From Mermis nigrescens (taxonomy: Eukaryota; Nematoda; Enoplea; Mermithida; Mermithidae): a stretch of 64,000 bases of DNA. The first letter of the stretch is position 1, and each line of letters opens with the position of its first letter. The notes under the pieces were generated by a model. That model was not told where the DNA came from and did not search any database. It was given only the letters and a program-made list of their open reading frames with translations. The DNA lies in the NCBI GenBank assembly GCA_036768485.1, contig JAVLUZ010000771.1, positions 1,914,862-1,978,861 on the forward strand, given 5' to 3'. This document shows, piece by piece, positions 30,764-41,871 of the stretch. A program made the translations under genes and the position numbers.

Positions 30764-31099
30764 TTAGTTCATTTGATTTCAAACTAGAAAAGATTGAAAA
30801 TGAGAGAAACTGACAAAAAATAATATATATAAAAAATTAAATAATTGTAATAAATTAAGAATAAAAAGGAGGATAATTGTCTTTGTTCTTATGCGCACAT
30901 GAATGCAATCACACTTAGGCGTCTTGTATTAATTCATGGTTCAATGTAGAGCTTTGAAGTAGTTTTAGTAGACGTAAAAGGAACTTTGACATCGCCCACG
31001 TGTGCCCAGCAGTATCTCTTACACCTAACTATGTACGAAGCTGCACAATATGTACCGTAGGCAGGGCCTTATTTAAGGGGGTAGGTAGAGGGTGGCTGC

Positions 31100-31553
31100 C
31101 ATAGGTGGGCAGCACTGAAATTCTGGGGGTTCAAAATTTTTTATAGGTAAAAAATGGTCTTACAAATAGTGGTACAACAAAAAACACAACTTTTTAACGT
31201 TTCTCATCAAGCACCACACCTGGGCGTGGGGGGGGTTTGGGGGGTATGCACCCCCCAGAAACCAAAATACCCCCCCCCAGAAATCAAAATAACCCCCAAA
31301 ATTCAATTTTTTAAAATTTTTTCGTTTTTTTCGCAATTTTTTGATGCCAATGGATAGTGCTTGATGAGAAACGTCGAAAAATAATGTTTTTATCGCCATA
31401 CCACCATTTTTAAGGCCATTTTTTGACCTTCAAGAAATCTTGCACCCCCCAGAATTTCCTTGCTGCCCACGTATGTCGAGCACTATCCATTAGCAACAAA
31501 AATCTTGAAACAAAAAATTCAAAATTGAATTCTGGGAGGGGGTATTTTGGTTA
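31100..31553 (+). mobile_element. MITE family A (outer copy) interrupted by a second family-A copy
   Basis: The outer copy starts CATAGGTGGGCAGCACTG and runs to 31214, then resumes at 31484 (actatccattagcaac...) and fades near 31553 without a clear right end. Confidence 0.82.
31215..31475 (+). mobile_element. MITE family A (inner copy)
   Basis: CACACCTGGGC ... GCCCACGTATG, 261 bp; TCAAGCAC at 31207-31214 and TCGAGCAC at 31476-31483, one mismatch. Confidence 0.9.
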
Positions 31554-31587
31554 GGCACTGGGCCCGACTTTCTGGGCGGAGGCGCAT

Positions 31588-31756
31588 AACTATAGTTGGC
31601 AATAGTTAACTAAGAACTAAGAAAGAACTAAGTTAGAACTACTAGTTCTTAGTTCTTAGTTCCTAGTTCTAGTTCTTTTTTCAGAAATTTAGTTCGAAAA
31701 AGAACTTACTTCATTTCTAGTTGAACTAAGTTCTTAATTTAGTTCTTCTGTTCTAG
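31588..31756. repeat. AGTTCTT/AAGAACT-rich self-complementary stretch
   Basis: Nearly every 7-10 bases carries AGTTCT or its complement, changing orientation near 31645, so the region can fold on itself. Confidence 0.85.
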
Positions 31757-32203
31757 CGTTCCATAAGTGATGAAAGTCGTCGAGCATTTGATGCCTGTGA
31801 TGGCAACAGAATACGTAGGTACGTACGTCCGTTAATGGTACGGTATATGTGTATGTATGTACCTACGTGTTGCCTTGCCTCCTTGGCGTTCTTAGCAATA
31901 CATGTACATATGTACATGCTGGCTGATGCCTCTTAGAAGCTTTTTATTTCTTCACATAAATAAAAATGTAATATGCTAATGAGTTTTTCGTTTGGCCTGT
32001 TGGGCAGGTACAAGTATATGTACGTAGGTTTGTGAAAATCAATGTAATGCATATGACTCATTCCTCGCTGCCTTACTTCCTGCGTTTTGCGGCATGCTTT
32101 TGGCCTGGAATGCTATATTTTTCTGCTGTTTCGTTCCTCTCGTAACTTAGTTTGGTCAGTTCCCTTCATTCGACGATAATTTTGCTTTAATCTATAGTGT
32201 TTT

Positions 32204-32347
32204 CACACAAGTTTGGGCATAAATTTTAAAAACGATCTCCGACAATAGCTGAAAGATTGTGATTTTTTCACTGATCTGATATATAATTATCGTACTCTCG
32301 GCTTGCTGTCCATAAAAATTCTTTAAATTTATGCCTAAAGTTATGTG
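32204..32347. mobile_element. Palindromic foldback MITE, family H, second copy
   Basis: CACACAAGTTTGGGCATAAA ... TTTATGCCTAAAGTTATGTG. Same family as 21005-21145. No further feature was seen between 31757 and 32203 or 32348 and 33381. Confidence 0.78.
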
Positions 32348-33381
32348 GAACAAACTTTAATTGAGAAAAGGTGCCTAATTGTAGTGTATGCTGACTTTTT
32401 ATACTTCCTTCTTCATGTCACCTTTCCTCAGTCTTTCACATCACACATTCCTTCCCTGCTTTGCTCCATGGGTCAGGGTGTAGCCGTGGAGCGTTGCACA
32501 GGGAGGGAGCACGTGTCCTCTTCTCTTCAGAATCAAATCAAAAAATTAAAAAATGAGAAAAAGTGAAAACCGGGCTGCACACGAATTCAGTCAGAGTTTT
32601 TATGCATTTTTATGTCAAAACTCCATGATTCTTCAGAATTTAATCAGTTTCAGTGCATAAATAGGATTTAAATCTTTAGCACTTTCTAGCTTCGCGCGAA
32701 TTCGATCCTTAATGTATTTGGCGGCAAAGTTATTTCGCGCGCGCACATTTAATGAATGTTGTGCATTTTGTTGGAGTCAAAAGCACCAAAATTTTGACGC
32801 TCGCTCAAGTTTAATCACTTTCATGTACAATCGATAAAACCTGATTTCTCGAATATTTGGAAAACGATGGGAAAATGCTCTTTTTTGCAAAAGAAGTAAA
32901 AGAAACAGGAATGAGGCGGAAAACACTTATTTGTGAAACATGCATTAAACTACGTGCGCTCATTGAAATATTGGAATTTCATATGACGCGCAATTTTAGA
33001 TAAGAAGCGCCGCAATTTAAGTGATGATAGAATGGAAATGGAAATTTTTTTGAAGTTAAACTTTGAACTTTTGCACCAATAATTTTCTAAATAAATCAGA
33101 ATAAAGTTTGTTCACAATGCTGCGAAACCTTTTTCAAGCCATGTGCAATGCATAGCTCACCATATCTACATATACTGTATGTGTCATTTATTTTCAATAT
33201 TTCTTGAGGCAATAGACTATGGACGTAGAAGAAATTTTCTCTGTTGACTTTCGCGAAAAGAATGAGTTAGCTTAACTTCAAATAATATTCCTAAGAAGGA
33301 TAATGTGATATCTAAATCATTAATAATTAGTAATGATATGTTAGACTGCCTTAATTTGTTCCATGTGTAACTTATCGGCGT

Positions 33382-33481
33382 NNNNNNNNNNNNNNNNNNN
33401 NNNNNNNNNNNNNNNNNNNNNNNNNNNNNNNNNNNNNNNNNNNNNNNNNNNNNNNNNNNNNNNNNNNNNNNNNNNNNNNNN
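33382..33481. other. Assembly gap (100 N)
   Basis: One hundred N bases. A non-LTR retrotransposon tail begins directly after it, so the gap probably hides the rest of that element or a misjoin. Confidence 0.99.
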
Positions 33482-34200
33482 ATCTCGATTCATTGCATTC
33501 TTGTTCCAAAAAATGGCAACTGAAAATTAGCTACGAAAAATGTGCAACGTTATACTTGGGTTACGGAAATCCGGAAGTGGGCTATAAGTTAGGTCTATCT
33601 GAGTTAAAAATGCCGAAAATTGTATGAAGGACCTTGGTATTTACATATCTAATGATTTATCATCGGGCATTCATTGTACAAATATAGCGTCTAAAGCTGC
33701 TAGAGTCGCATCCTTAATACACAAAACATTCGTCTCAAAAAATACCGATTTGATGATCAGAGCTTTTAAAACATACGTTAGGCCTATCCTTGAATACGGA
33801 TCTGTTGTCTGGAATCCATACCAAATTGGAGATGTTACACGACTTGAAAGAATTACAAAGAAAATTCATAAAATAATTATTTTGGAATAAAACTTCATCG
33901 TATGATGAAAGATTGAATATCCTAAACTTAGAACGACTCGAAACCCGTCGTATCGACACTGATCTTGTTTTTGCTTTTAAAATTGTTAAACACAAAATAT
34001 TGACATTTAATGAATTTTTTGAGCTTACACCTGACAGAGGTACTAGATACGTAAATAACATGAAACTGTTCATCAAACAATCACGTTTAGAATGTAGAAA
34101 ACATGACTTTTCGAACAGGGTGGCTAAAATTTGGAACATTCTCCCGCAAAAATACAGTTGACTGTAATAACCCAATAGCTTTCAGAAATATGATTTCGAA
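33482..34200 (+). pseudogene. Non-LTR retrotransposon (CR1/Jockey-like) ORF2 C-terminal part
   Basis: The reading starts DLDSLHSCSKKWQLKISYEK CATLYLG, changes frame to MKDLGIYISNDLSSGIHCTN, then AFKTYVRPILEYGSVVWNPY and RLERITKK. It changes frame again to NILNLERLETRRIDTDLVFA FKIVKHK, and ends with RKHDFSNRVAKIWNILPQ. These are the post-RT motifs of non-LTR ORF2 proteins (S.kW.l.i...KC, DLGi.is..l...H, vRp.lEY.s.vW.P, L...RLe.RR...dl...yki, f..R....WN.LP). Two or three frameshifts make it a dead copy. The RT catalytic core would lie in or before the gap. Confidence 0.88.
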
Positions 34201-34942
34201 ATTGATTTTAGTGTTGGCGTACGTAAGAGCATTGTGCCTTACGCTCCTGGTACCATTGCATTATCTGTTGCTTTATGCACATACTTTGTTTTATGCAGAT
34301 TGTGTAATATGTTCACATTGACAATGCACTTTTACCTACTTTTCGTGTGTCTTTTTTAATACTTTTACCGAATAAATTTTCTTCTTCTTAATTACTTTTA
34401 AACTTAAGTATGGTCTATCGATTTTTTCTAAATTATTTAACGTTATTGGATAACTATATGACGGTGCAATGATTGAGCAAACAAATTGGCCTAGCAGGGA
34501 TTTATTTATTAATTAGATTTTACCATTTATTCGTTAGTTTTTTTATTAGCAGCTAGCATTAAGGTGGACACGCTATCCAGTCGGCCGGCATTCGTTAGCA
34601 GGTTCACATATGTATTAAGATATCATATTGTAAAGGTGTATGTATGCACTTCGTAGCATCCGATGGAGCGGAAGAAAAATTTTCTAAAAAACAGTGTTTG
34701 CTACGTTTTTAAAGTCGTAGAAATGATGGTTTAATGTAGAAATGTTAAAAATTGGGGCTTTTGCATATAGTTTTTTCAAAATTGATGAAAAAATAAACTT
34801 TTTCCTAAAAAGATACGAAAAATTATGTGAATCCCCAGAATTTTTGGTGCTGCCCATATATGCTTGCAGGTTCGCAGCAAAGCCCAAGCAGCGTATACAC
34901 GACTCATGATGGTTATTGATTTGGACTTGCTGTGCAGATCAA

Positions 34943-35064
34943 ATTGGTGCCAGCTGATGGTCTAAGCCTAAGGCGAATTGGGGCAAAAATTGAGGAGCGA
35001 GCGAAGCGAGCGGAGCGAATTTTCGCCAATTGTCTCTGGCTTGGAGCCATCAGCTGGCATCAAT
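34943..35064. mobile_element. Foldback element I, copy 1
   Basis: The arms ATTGGTGCCAGCTGATGG and CCATCAGCTGGCATCAAT surround a centre made of GAGCGAGCGAAGCGAGCGGAG. It resembles 35591-35733. Confidence 0.82.
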
Positions 35065-35077
35065 GTGAATACACTTT

Positions 35078-35094
35078 CTAAGCCTAAGCCTAAG
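35078..35094. repeat. Interstitial nematode-type telomere repeat
   Basis: CTAAGCCTAAGCCTAAG, identical to 30305-30321, directly beside foldback element I. Confidence 0.65.
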
Positions 35095-35181
35095 ATGTTC
35101 GTATAAGCAAGCTTGGTGAGTTATAGGCAAGTATGTACCTATTTGCCAAATTTTTTTTGAAAAAATAATTTTTTTCCACCC

Positions 35182-35408
35182 ATTCTCCTAAAAATACTTT
35201 TTTCTGATAGATTCGAGGACGCTGAGTATAGAAAAACCCGTTCTGGGGCTGACGAATGTTTGTGGAGATAGAGCCTAAGAACATTTTGATGATCACGTTT
35301 TTGAAAGTTTGAAGGCTTTATTTCCATAAATATTCGTTAGCCCCCAAAACGCTCTTTTTTCTGGACTCAGCGTTCTCGAATCTATCAGAAAAATGTATTT
35401 TGGAGAAT
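35182..35408. mobile_element. Foldback element P, 227-bp imperfect palindrome
   Basis: ATTCTCC...CTGATAGATTCGAGGACGCTGAGT is matched by ACTCAGCGTTCTCGAATCTATCAG...GGAGAAT in inverse order, with arms of about 70 bp or more. Confidence 0.82.
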
Positions 35409-35590
35409 CGCGGAGCGAACCATATTAGAAACTTTAGCCCAATCAGATTCGAAACGTGGACCTCTTGCTCCAAAGCCCAGAACCTTGACCAATCGACTAA
35501 CGCTTGGTTCATTTCGATAAAGAACGCAAGGTATTCATACGTTTTGCATTGGTTTACCTGCTTATTAGGTTTAGGCTTAGTATCATGGGC

Positions 35591-35733
35591 GACCAAAATG
35601 TTGGTGCCAGCATTTAAAATAAGCCTGAGTAATGGGATACGACAAGCGGAGCGAGCGAAGCTGGCGAAGCGGCTGACGCGATTCGTATCCCATTACTTAG
35701 GCTTATTTCAAACGCTGGCACCAACATTTGGTC
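35591..35733. mobile_element. Foldback element I, copy 2
   Basis: The arms GACCAAAATGTTGGTGCCAG and CTGGCACCAACATTTGGTC enclose AAATAAGCCTGAGTAATGGG and its complement; the centre has GCGAGCGAAGC and GGCGAAGC words. Confidence 0.85.
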
Positions 35734-36832
35734 AGTCACATGAATCTACAGAAAGAATCCAAGCACTGCCTCACTCGTTTTCAACTTGACTCATTCCGAA
35801 CCAGTTAGGTGGCAGCTTTCACTGAATACTAGTTGCTGTATACGTACTTATAAACGTGGCTATCTTAATTCATATGTATGTGAACCAGCTACACCAATGT
35901 CCAGTCGGCCAAATCGATCGGTTAAGTACCTAGTTACCTAGGTACGTCATGAAGTTAAGTACACTTTGAGTAACCCTGCCAAAACATCGAAATATTATTG
36001 CCACTTATGCCGTCCAAGCTCGGCACGTGTTCAGTTTAGGTAGTAAAGCGAGCAAAATTTTTTCTGCAAAATAATCGATTCTAGTCATATTTGATGCGTT
36101 GACTGAGAATAGGTAGGTATGGGATAATTTTCTTGAAATAAACTAGAAACTTGTATTCTGGTGCTATTATAATGAAAAACACGAATTTGCAGTAGGTAAA
36201 ATTAACAAATTTTAGAGATTAATGGACTGTCTTCAATCAGTTTTGTTTTCCGCACCTTTTAATATGTTGAAGAAGAACGAAGTCTTTATTGTCGGAATTT
36301 TGTAGTTATTTTATTTTTTATTTTATTATTTTTTACATTATTTTTGATTTTGTAGTTTCTTCCCCTAACTTGAATATATTTAAATCTAGATTATTTTACG
36401 TCGTCTGATTTGAATTTATTACAGGGTAAGCTGAATAAATTGTCATTATTACGACTCGCTTGTCGCCTTTTGCTGCACGTCTTTTCTTTATTGATTGTAC
36501 GTTTTATTATTCTTTTGTATTTTGCGTAATTGTCGAGTTTCAGCAATAAAAAGTTTCATTTCAGTTCAATTTAAGAAATATATGCAAAAAAGGTAAAATA
36601 AGTGCATGACGAGGCGAAACGACGAAGCCCACGATTTTCTATAAGTACGACCAATATACTCGCTGAATGCATGACTGGGCCTAACTCGAATACCAACGTT
36701 TACGTACTTTTGAAAAATAACTCATCTCATCTAAAATTTCTATTTTACGCACGAAAAGTCTATTGGAAATTGTATAGACAAGTTGGATAGATTTTTCACT
36801 TGAGCAAAAGATATTCATCTTTTAGTTAGTTG

Positions 36833-37454
36833 CAGGGGCGGATTTAAGGGGAATGGTGAGGGGCGGCCGCCCCCTCCATTGGCCAAAAATATTTGGTGAG
36901 ATAAAGAATGGATATGCAATTTGCAATGATTTTTGGCCGTCAATGGCCATAAGTTCCTCAAATTTTTCCGGCGCTGAACGCCGGATGATACCTATTAATG
37001 ACATTTATTTACTTTTTTGGCGACCTGGAAGCCGTTTTCTGTTCATAGAGGTTTCAAAACAACGTCAACCGTAGGAACAGCTATTTTTGCATAGTTTTCT
37101 TCTATTTTCAATAAAAAATTTCGATGTTTCGCATCAAATGCTATAAATACTGGAAATCAAGCAGTAAATCATGCTTCTAAACGTCTATCCGCCTTAATTT
37201 TAAACATTTCCCGGCGCTTCCGCGCCAGTTTTCAGTTAAAGTGAAAGAAATTTAATGATTTTTTCGCACAAAATTGTCGAAAATTTTAAAATCTCAGATA
37301 AAATATTGCGTCAAAAGTGATTTTATGTAAAAGTTTACAATCTAAAACCGAAAAAACGCTATTTTGCGCATTAAGGGCAAATTTTTGGACCTATTCTGGA
37401 CTGTTTTGGAAAAGCTGGGATACCGCCCCTTACGAAAATCCTAGATCTGCCACT
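36833..37454. mobile_element. hAT-like non-autonomous element, family G
   Basis: Begins CAGGGGCGGATTTAAGG and ends CCTAGATCTGCCACT, inverted repeats of the CAGTGGCGGATCTAG type. Two hairpins occur inside, CCGGCG-CTGAA-CGCCGG (near 36970) and GGCGC-TTCC-GCGCC (near 37210). A related fragment ends at about 3203 and another possible left end is at 8357. The target duplication is weak. It ends 125 bp before exon 1 of the exonuclease-like gene. Confidence 0.68.
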
Positions 37455-37579
37455 AAGTAGTGGTATTATTTTTGTTGGAATAAGACAATATCCAGCATTC
37501 AGATCTGAGGAAAAAATCTCGCCACTTGTCCGCTATCCCTCTTTTGACTTCTCATTCATCCAATATTGTGTCTGTGTAG

Positions 37580-37867
37580 GTTTTTGGGTGATCGATATGA
37601 TGATGGCTACGTCTGGACGAATTCCCTCGTCTGATCGTCAGCCTGGACAGTTGTCGGATCGCTTAATTGTAGCGTCAACCCTTAGTGATTTTGAGCTGTA
37701 CTATGATGAATTTATCGATTCTTTACGCGTTGCTAAATTAAATGTTGTCGGTTTCAATATGAAATGGGATTATTCGCTCTCGACGGGAAAGCAAAGGGCC
37801 AAGAATGCGGCATATTTAGCTAAAAAGAGATCAGCAGCCGTTGGACGCGGATTTCGAAGCGCCAATC
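37580..37867 (+). CDS. 3'-5' exonuclease-like domain protein, exon 1 of those seen
   Basis: This is the first recognisable exon of an eight-exon gene. After MMMATSGRIPSSDRQPGQLS it reads RLIVASTLSDFELYYDEFID and VAKLNVVGFNMKWDY, matching strand 1 of DEDD-type 3'-5' exonuclease domains, whose usual form is GFDxEW with two metal-binding acids. Here those positions are Asn and Lys, so the domain is probably not catalytic. A basic loop rich in Lys, Ala and Arg follows (GKQRAKNAAYLAKKRSAAVG). The acceptor is ctgtgtag at 37579 and the donor AATC|gtgagt. The start codon is uncertain: 37597 is possible if this is the first coding exon, but the acceptor suggests an upstream exon that could not be found. 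Confidence 0.8.
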
Positions 37868-38915
37868 GTGAGTTTTCCCTGTCCACACTTTATGTCTTGC
37901 ACTATCTGTCGTGCCTAATACAGTTACTTGTAATAAATATTTGATTTGATTTGACTATATGTAGTTATTGAGGTCCAGGATGCATTTGAGTAGCTTCCCT
38001 TTGTTTCGTGATAACTTTGTATTTTCTGCTGTAAGTGGGAAGTTAGGAAGAGTAGGAAAGGAATGGTCGGGAATAGATGGGCACAGTCGAGCGTAGCTAT
38101 TTATTACGATAGATATAGATTAAGCTGGCTTGCGGAAATTTCATGACCTTCGTCTGGTGGGGAATAAACCGACAATTCAGAGTTTTTAAGTCAGTGCAGG
38201 ACAAACGTTCGATTAGCGCCAAAATTGGATAAATTTACGATCTAGCGGTGATTTAACGCACTCATAAAAATTCTTATTCTTATCTCTTATTCTGTCTCGG
38301 TTTTTGCCTTCTTTCCTCAAAATTCTCTTTTGGGCTCTTTTAGCGCTTACATGCATGTCCTAGCTGAAATGCTTAAAATATAATTTTTCTACGAATTTTT
38401 TGGAGTATCGTGAAATTTCGGGGGGGTGAAAAAGGAGTGAAAATATTTTTGGGAGTGAAATTGCCCTCCAACCCCTCAAGATTATATATGCTCTAGACCA
38501 TAGTTTCCCAAGGTCGAAAGTTCAGGGGGGGTGAGATTTCCAAAATTTAGGACCACTAAATTTAGAGTATAGCCTTTTTGCAGGTCAAATAAAAAATGGC
38601 TAAAACTTCCTATATAGCATGTTCTAATGTGAAAAATTGCATTTTTAACTACTTTTGTCCCATTCTGGCTAATTTCGTCACTCTTGTGAGTAAAAATATA
38701 AGAATTAATCGAAAATGTTGACTTTTCAGATCATTTTAAGTTCAGTTTAGGTGTTTTATGGGTAAACAAAACAGAAATGTATTAGTCGGCGCGAAGCGCC
38801 GAAAATTTTTAATATCTTCGCTGCTTTTGTACCCAAAAATCACGCAGAAAAGGTTTGATAGCTCAAAATCGTCCGACAGTGCTTCAAGTCTCGGACCCTG
38901 AGGTGGGGGTAATAC

Positions 38916-40873
38916 CATGCGAACGACCGGGCCCAAAATTTGGCCGGGACCGGGACCGGACTGGGCTTTTGAGGCCGGGACCGGGACCGGGACCGGGACC
39001 GGGCCTTGTTATATAAATAATACGTAGGCCTTGCATGATGTAGGCACAAATTGATATATACATTTGCACACTGAGACATCAGAAATCCTTTATTCAGAGA
39101 CATAGTCAGGGTTTTAAATTGAACGATTTGTAACCAATAGCATGGAAACCAGATTTTAAGAACAATAATTCGTCAACATTATCAGGAAGCAGTGTTTTTT
39201 TTTGTACAAGGTTCGTTTGTACATGTACTAAGATGGTCCCTGAAAGTCTTTGTACATTTTGTACATGCAAGTTTTTGTATACTATAATATAGTACAGTAA
39301 CGATTTTAGTGTGGTAAAACGGGATTTCAATCTTTTGGTAGCGTATTTTAGCTAATTTTTACGTTTCTGACGCCAAAATTTACTGAAAATTGTCTCTAAA
39401 CGGCGCGAAGCGCCGAAAAATTGCACCGAAAAATTTGACATTTTTCCATTCAAAATGCAAATTCTGCTATTTTAAACATATATAGGACAAACAATTACTT
39501 ATATCGGTGCGAAGCGGCGAAAATTTCCGGGAATTTTACACCTTTTTACAGTTTTCGTCTTCCCGAAAATCTTTGTACATTTTGTACACATAAATTTTTG
39601 GGTACTATTATACGGTACAGTAGCGATTTTAGTGTGGTAAAAGAGGTTGTTCGACTTTTGGTAGTGTGTTTTAGCTAATTTCTGAGTCTCTAAGGGAAAA
39701 AATCACTAAGAATCGTCTTAAAACGGCGTAAAACGTCGAAAAACTTGACATTTTTTCCTTTTAAATGCAATTTCTGCCATTATAATGATATATAGAACAC
39801 ACAATTACTCAATCCGGCGCGAAGCGCCGGAGAACTTTGCAAATTTACATAGACCTTTTTTTGCAATTTTTGTCTTCCCAAAAAATCTTTGTACATGTAC
39901 AAAGACGATCCCGAAAAGTCTCTGTACATGGGGAAAAATCTTTGCGGAGTACAAAAAATGGTCAGGAAGCAGTACGCAAAATCAATAGGTCACAGTGATA
40001 CGGAAGAAATACAGTGGAGTGGACATAATTGATTTAAACAAGAAGTTAATCACATAAGACATCGATCTTAGCAATAAGAACACGCAGTCACAAAATAGTG
40101 GCTAATCATTCGAGTGGAATAATATAAGATTGTATTTATTTGCTTGGACGAGTTCTCAAGTAAATTTTTGCTCAAGTAGAATAAAAAAAGCCAAGGCTAC
40201 AAAGGAATCGTCACAGGGGCATGGGTTGCCGATAAAACTGCTTTTTTCTTCGACAGAATTTTTTAAGACAAGTCTCGAGTTCTCTTGAGCAAGCTATTAT
40301 TAGCTCACTGTCACGTAGACAACAAAAGAAATCTTTACACTTTTTGCATAAATTAATATTCATACCAATGTCTTTTTATGTTGAAATGTGAGGATTGCAC
40401 ACTCTTATCGCGCTTAAGCAGAGTCTGATAGTCAGTATAACAACAATAATGCTATGGTTTTTTGAATACATATATCATTCACATTATTTGCGGAAAAGTC
40501 GACATATCGGTATTTTAAAAAATACATTTTATGCACCGATTTTAATGCACATAAATGCATAACATAAGATTCACGCGTTGAGATATGAATGAGATCGGGG
40601 ATACACGAATATAACGAGTTGCATCAGTCCAAATTAAGTGCAAAATGGATACACAGACAGTGCCTACAGATTAACGTGCTACAAAGGTTCAGATTATGTA
40701 CGCATGTACATACAGCATTACACGCTTCTCTAAGTTAGTCAATTTGAATGCCTTGCATAATCTATAAGGCCCGGCCCAGGCCCGGCCGTTCTGAGGCCGG
40801 GACCGGGACCGGGACCGGGCCTGCTAGGCCCGGCCGGGACCGGGACCGGGACTGGGCGCCCGGCCGTTCCTTG
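38916..40873. mobile_element. Element L with GC-rich GGGACC-repeat ends
   Basis: Perfect 8-bp duplication GGTAATAC (38908-38915 and 40874-40881). The ends CATGCGAACGACCGGGCCC and GGCGCCCGGCCGTTCCTTG are inverted repeats, followed internally by runs of GGGACC/GGCCGGGACC on both sides. It encloses a family-C element; no coding sequence was recognised. Confidence 0.85.
39190..39961. mobile_element. MITE family C, long copy with perfect duplication TCAGGAAG
   Basis: Starts CAGTGTTTTTTT and ends GAGTACAAAAAATGG; TCAGGAAG at 39182-39189 and 39962-39969. At 772 bp it has an internal duplication of much of the usual ~430-bp element. It carries two exact GGCGCGAAGCGCC motifs (39402 and 39816). Confidence 0.88.
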
Positions 40874-41708
40874 GGTAATACTCCCCCCTCACCCCTATGG
40901 GAATGTGTGCTCTAGACCTTCAAAAGGGAAAAATAAAATCTAGCAAAAATAAGACAAAAATTAAGGCCGAAAATGGGTGAAAATTTAAACTTCTCTGCAA
41001 AAGTTGTTGAAATTAACCAGAAACCGTATAGTACTTTTTATACTATTTTAGTATTAAAATGTACTCTATGTTTGAGACTATCATAAGCTCAGAAAAGTTC
41101 GCGGGTTTACCTCCAGACCAGCTGACCCCCAGACATGCCATTTTGCATCTTTCCTTCCATTATCTTACCTTTCAAAAATTTCAAGTCAAGTGCCTCTTTC
41201 CGGCCATCCGTAAATACTCATTGACAGTGTTCTTTGTTTATATCAAAAGTTATAGCTGTAGAAAACGTTCTTTTAACTTCATGTCTCGATCTGAATTTAA
41301 TTCTAATTCCAATCTTAATATCAATTTTAATCTCAATTTCAGCCACTTCTAATTAACTTGGAACATAATTTTTGAAAATTGATCAGGATGGATTGGAAAA
41401 ATTATTCAATTGTTTACATTTATTGATAGCCGCTTACGGCAGATACATAAGCCAGCAATACTATGTACGTGATTGCGTGTTCATGGCATCAAAATCACTG
41501 AAGATTCAGTATGTAATTCAAATCTTCTGATTTTTTAAAATAGATTTTTCGATTTTACTCTAAAATAATATTATGTTTAAATCCTTGAGCATGAATTGCG
41601 TGCCTTAACCTTTTAGGCGGTCAGCTAGAGCCCTGCTTTCTATGGAAATATTTGGAAAATTATTAGCTTTGTAAATTTTTGTCAATTCGTATTATCAAAT
41701 TATTTCAG

Positions 41709-41871
41709 GATACGGCAATAAAGATTCCGATTCTGAGCCGGAAGATGAGGATGTTCGTCAGGTTAGAGAAACCAAAGCTAATCTTGGTCGAATAGCCATT
41801 GTGTCGATGTCAAACTTATGCGGATTCACCCTTCAAGTACGAACTTGCATGATGGGTTGTTTTCCGGAACG
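41709..41871 (+). CDS. 3'-5' exonuclease-like domain protein, exon 2
   Basis: Flanked by tatttcag and CG|gtaagt and in phase with exon 1, the exon reads YGNKDSDSEPEDEDVRQVRE TKANLGRIAIVSMSNLCGFT and then LQVRTCMMGCFPER. The GRIAIVSMSN block corresponds to strands 2-3 of the exonuclease fold (the 'valiqla' strand), and the following hydrophobic stretch to the next strand. The acidic insert at the start (DSDSEPEDED) is unusual between strands 1 and 2 and makes this domain longer than typical WRN- or EXD2-like ones. Confidence 0.82.

Larger units (their letters stand above)
38499..40909. mobile_element. hAT-like element R with target CTCTAGAC, containing element L
   Basis: CATAGTTTCCCAAGG at the left and CCTATGGGAATGTGTG at the right; the perfect duplication CTCTAGAC lies at 38491-38498 and 40910-40917. 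This target fits nTCTAGAn, the preference of many hAT transposases. Without L the element is about 450 bp and carries GGCGCGAAGCGCC at 38788. R fragments occur near 1300 and 58000-58310. Confidence 0.88.
37868..41708 (+). other. Intron 1 of the exonuclease-like gene, filled by nested elements
   Basis: The intron holds a family-B 3' fragment (about 38345-38490) and the R > L > C nested set (38499-40909) described separately. From 41000 to 41700 there is AT-rich sequence with no recognisable feature. Confidence 0.7.

Noticed and set aside
35420..35500. tRNA-like pattern on the minus strand (TTAGTCGATTGGTCAAGG ... TTTCGAATC)
   Set aside because: The T stem and acceptor stem do not pair; at best a decayed tRNA-derived repeat.
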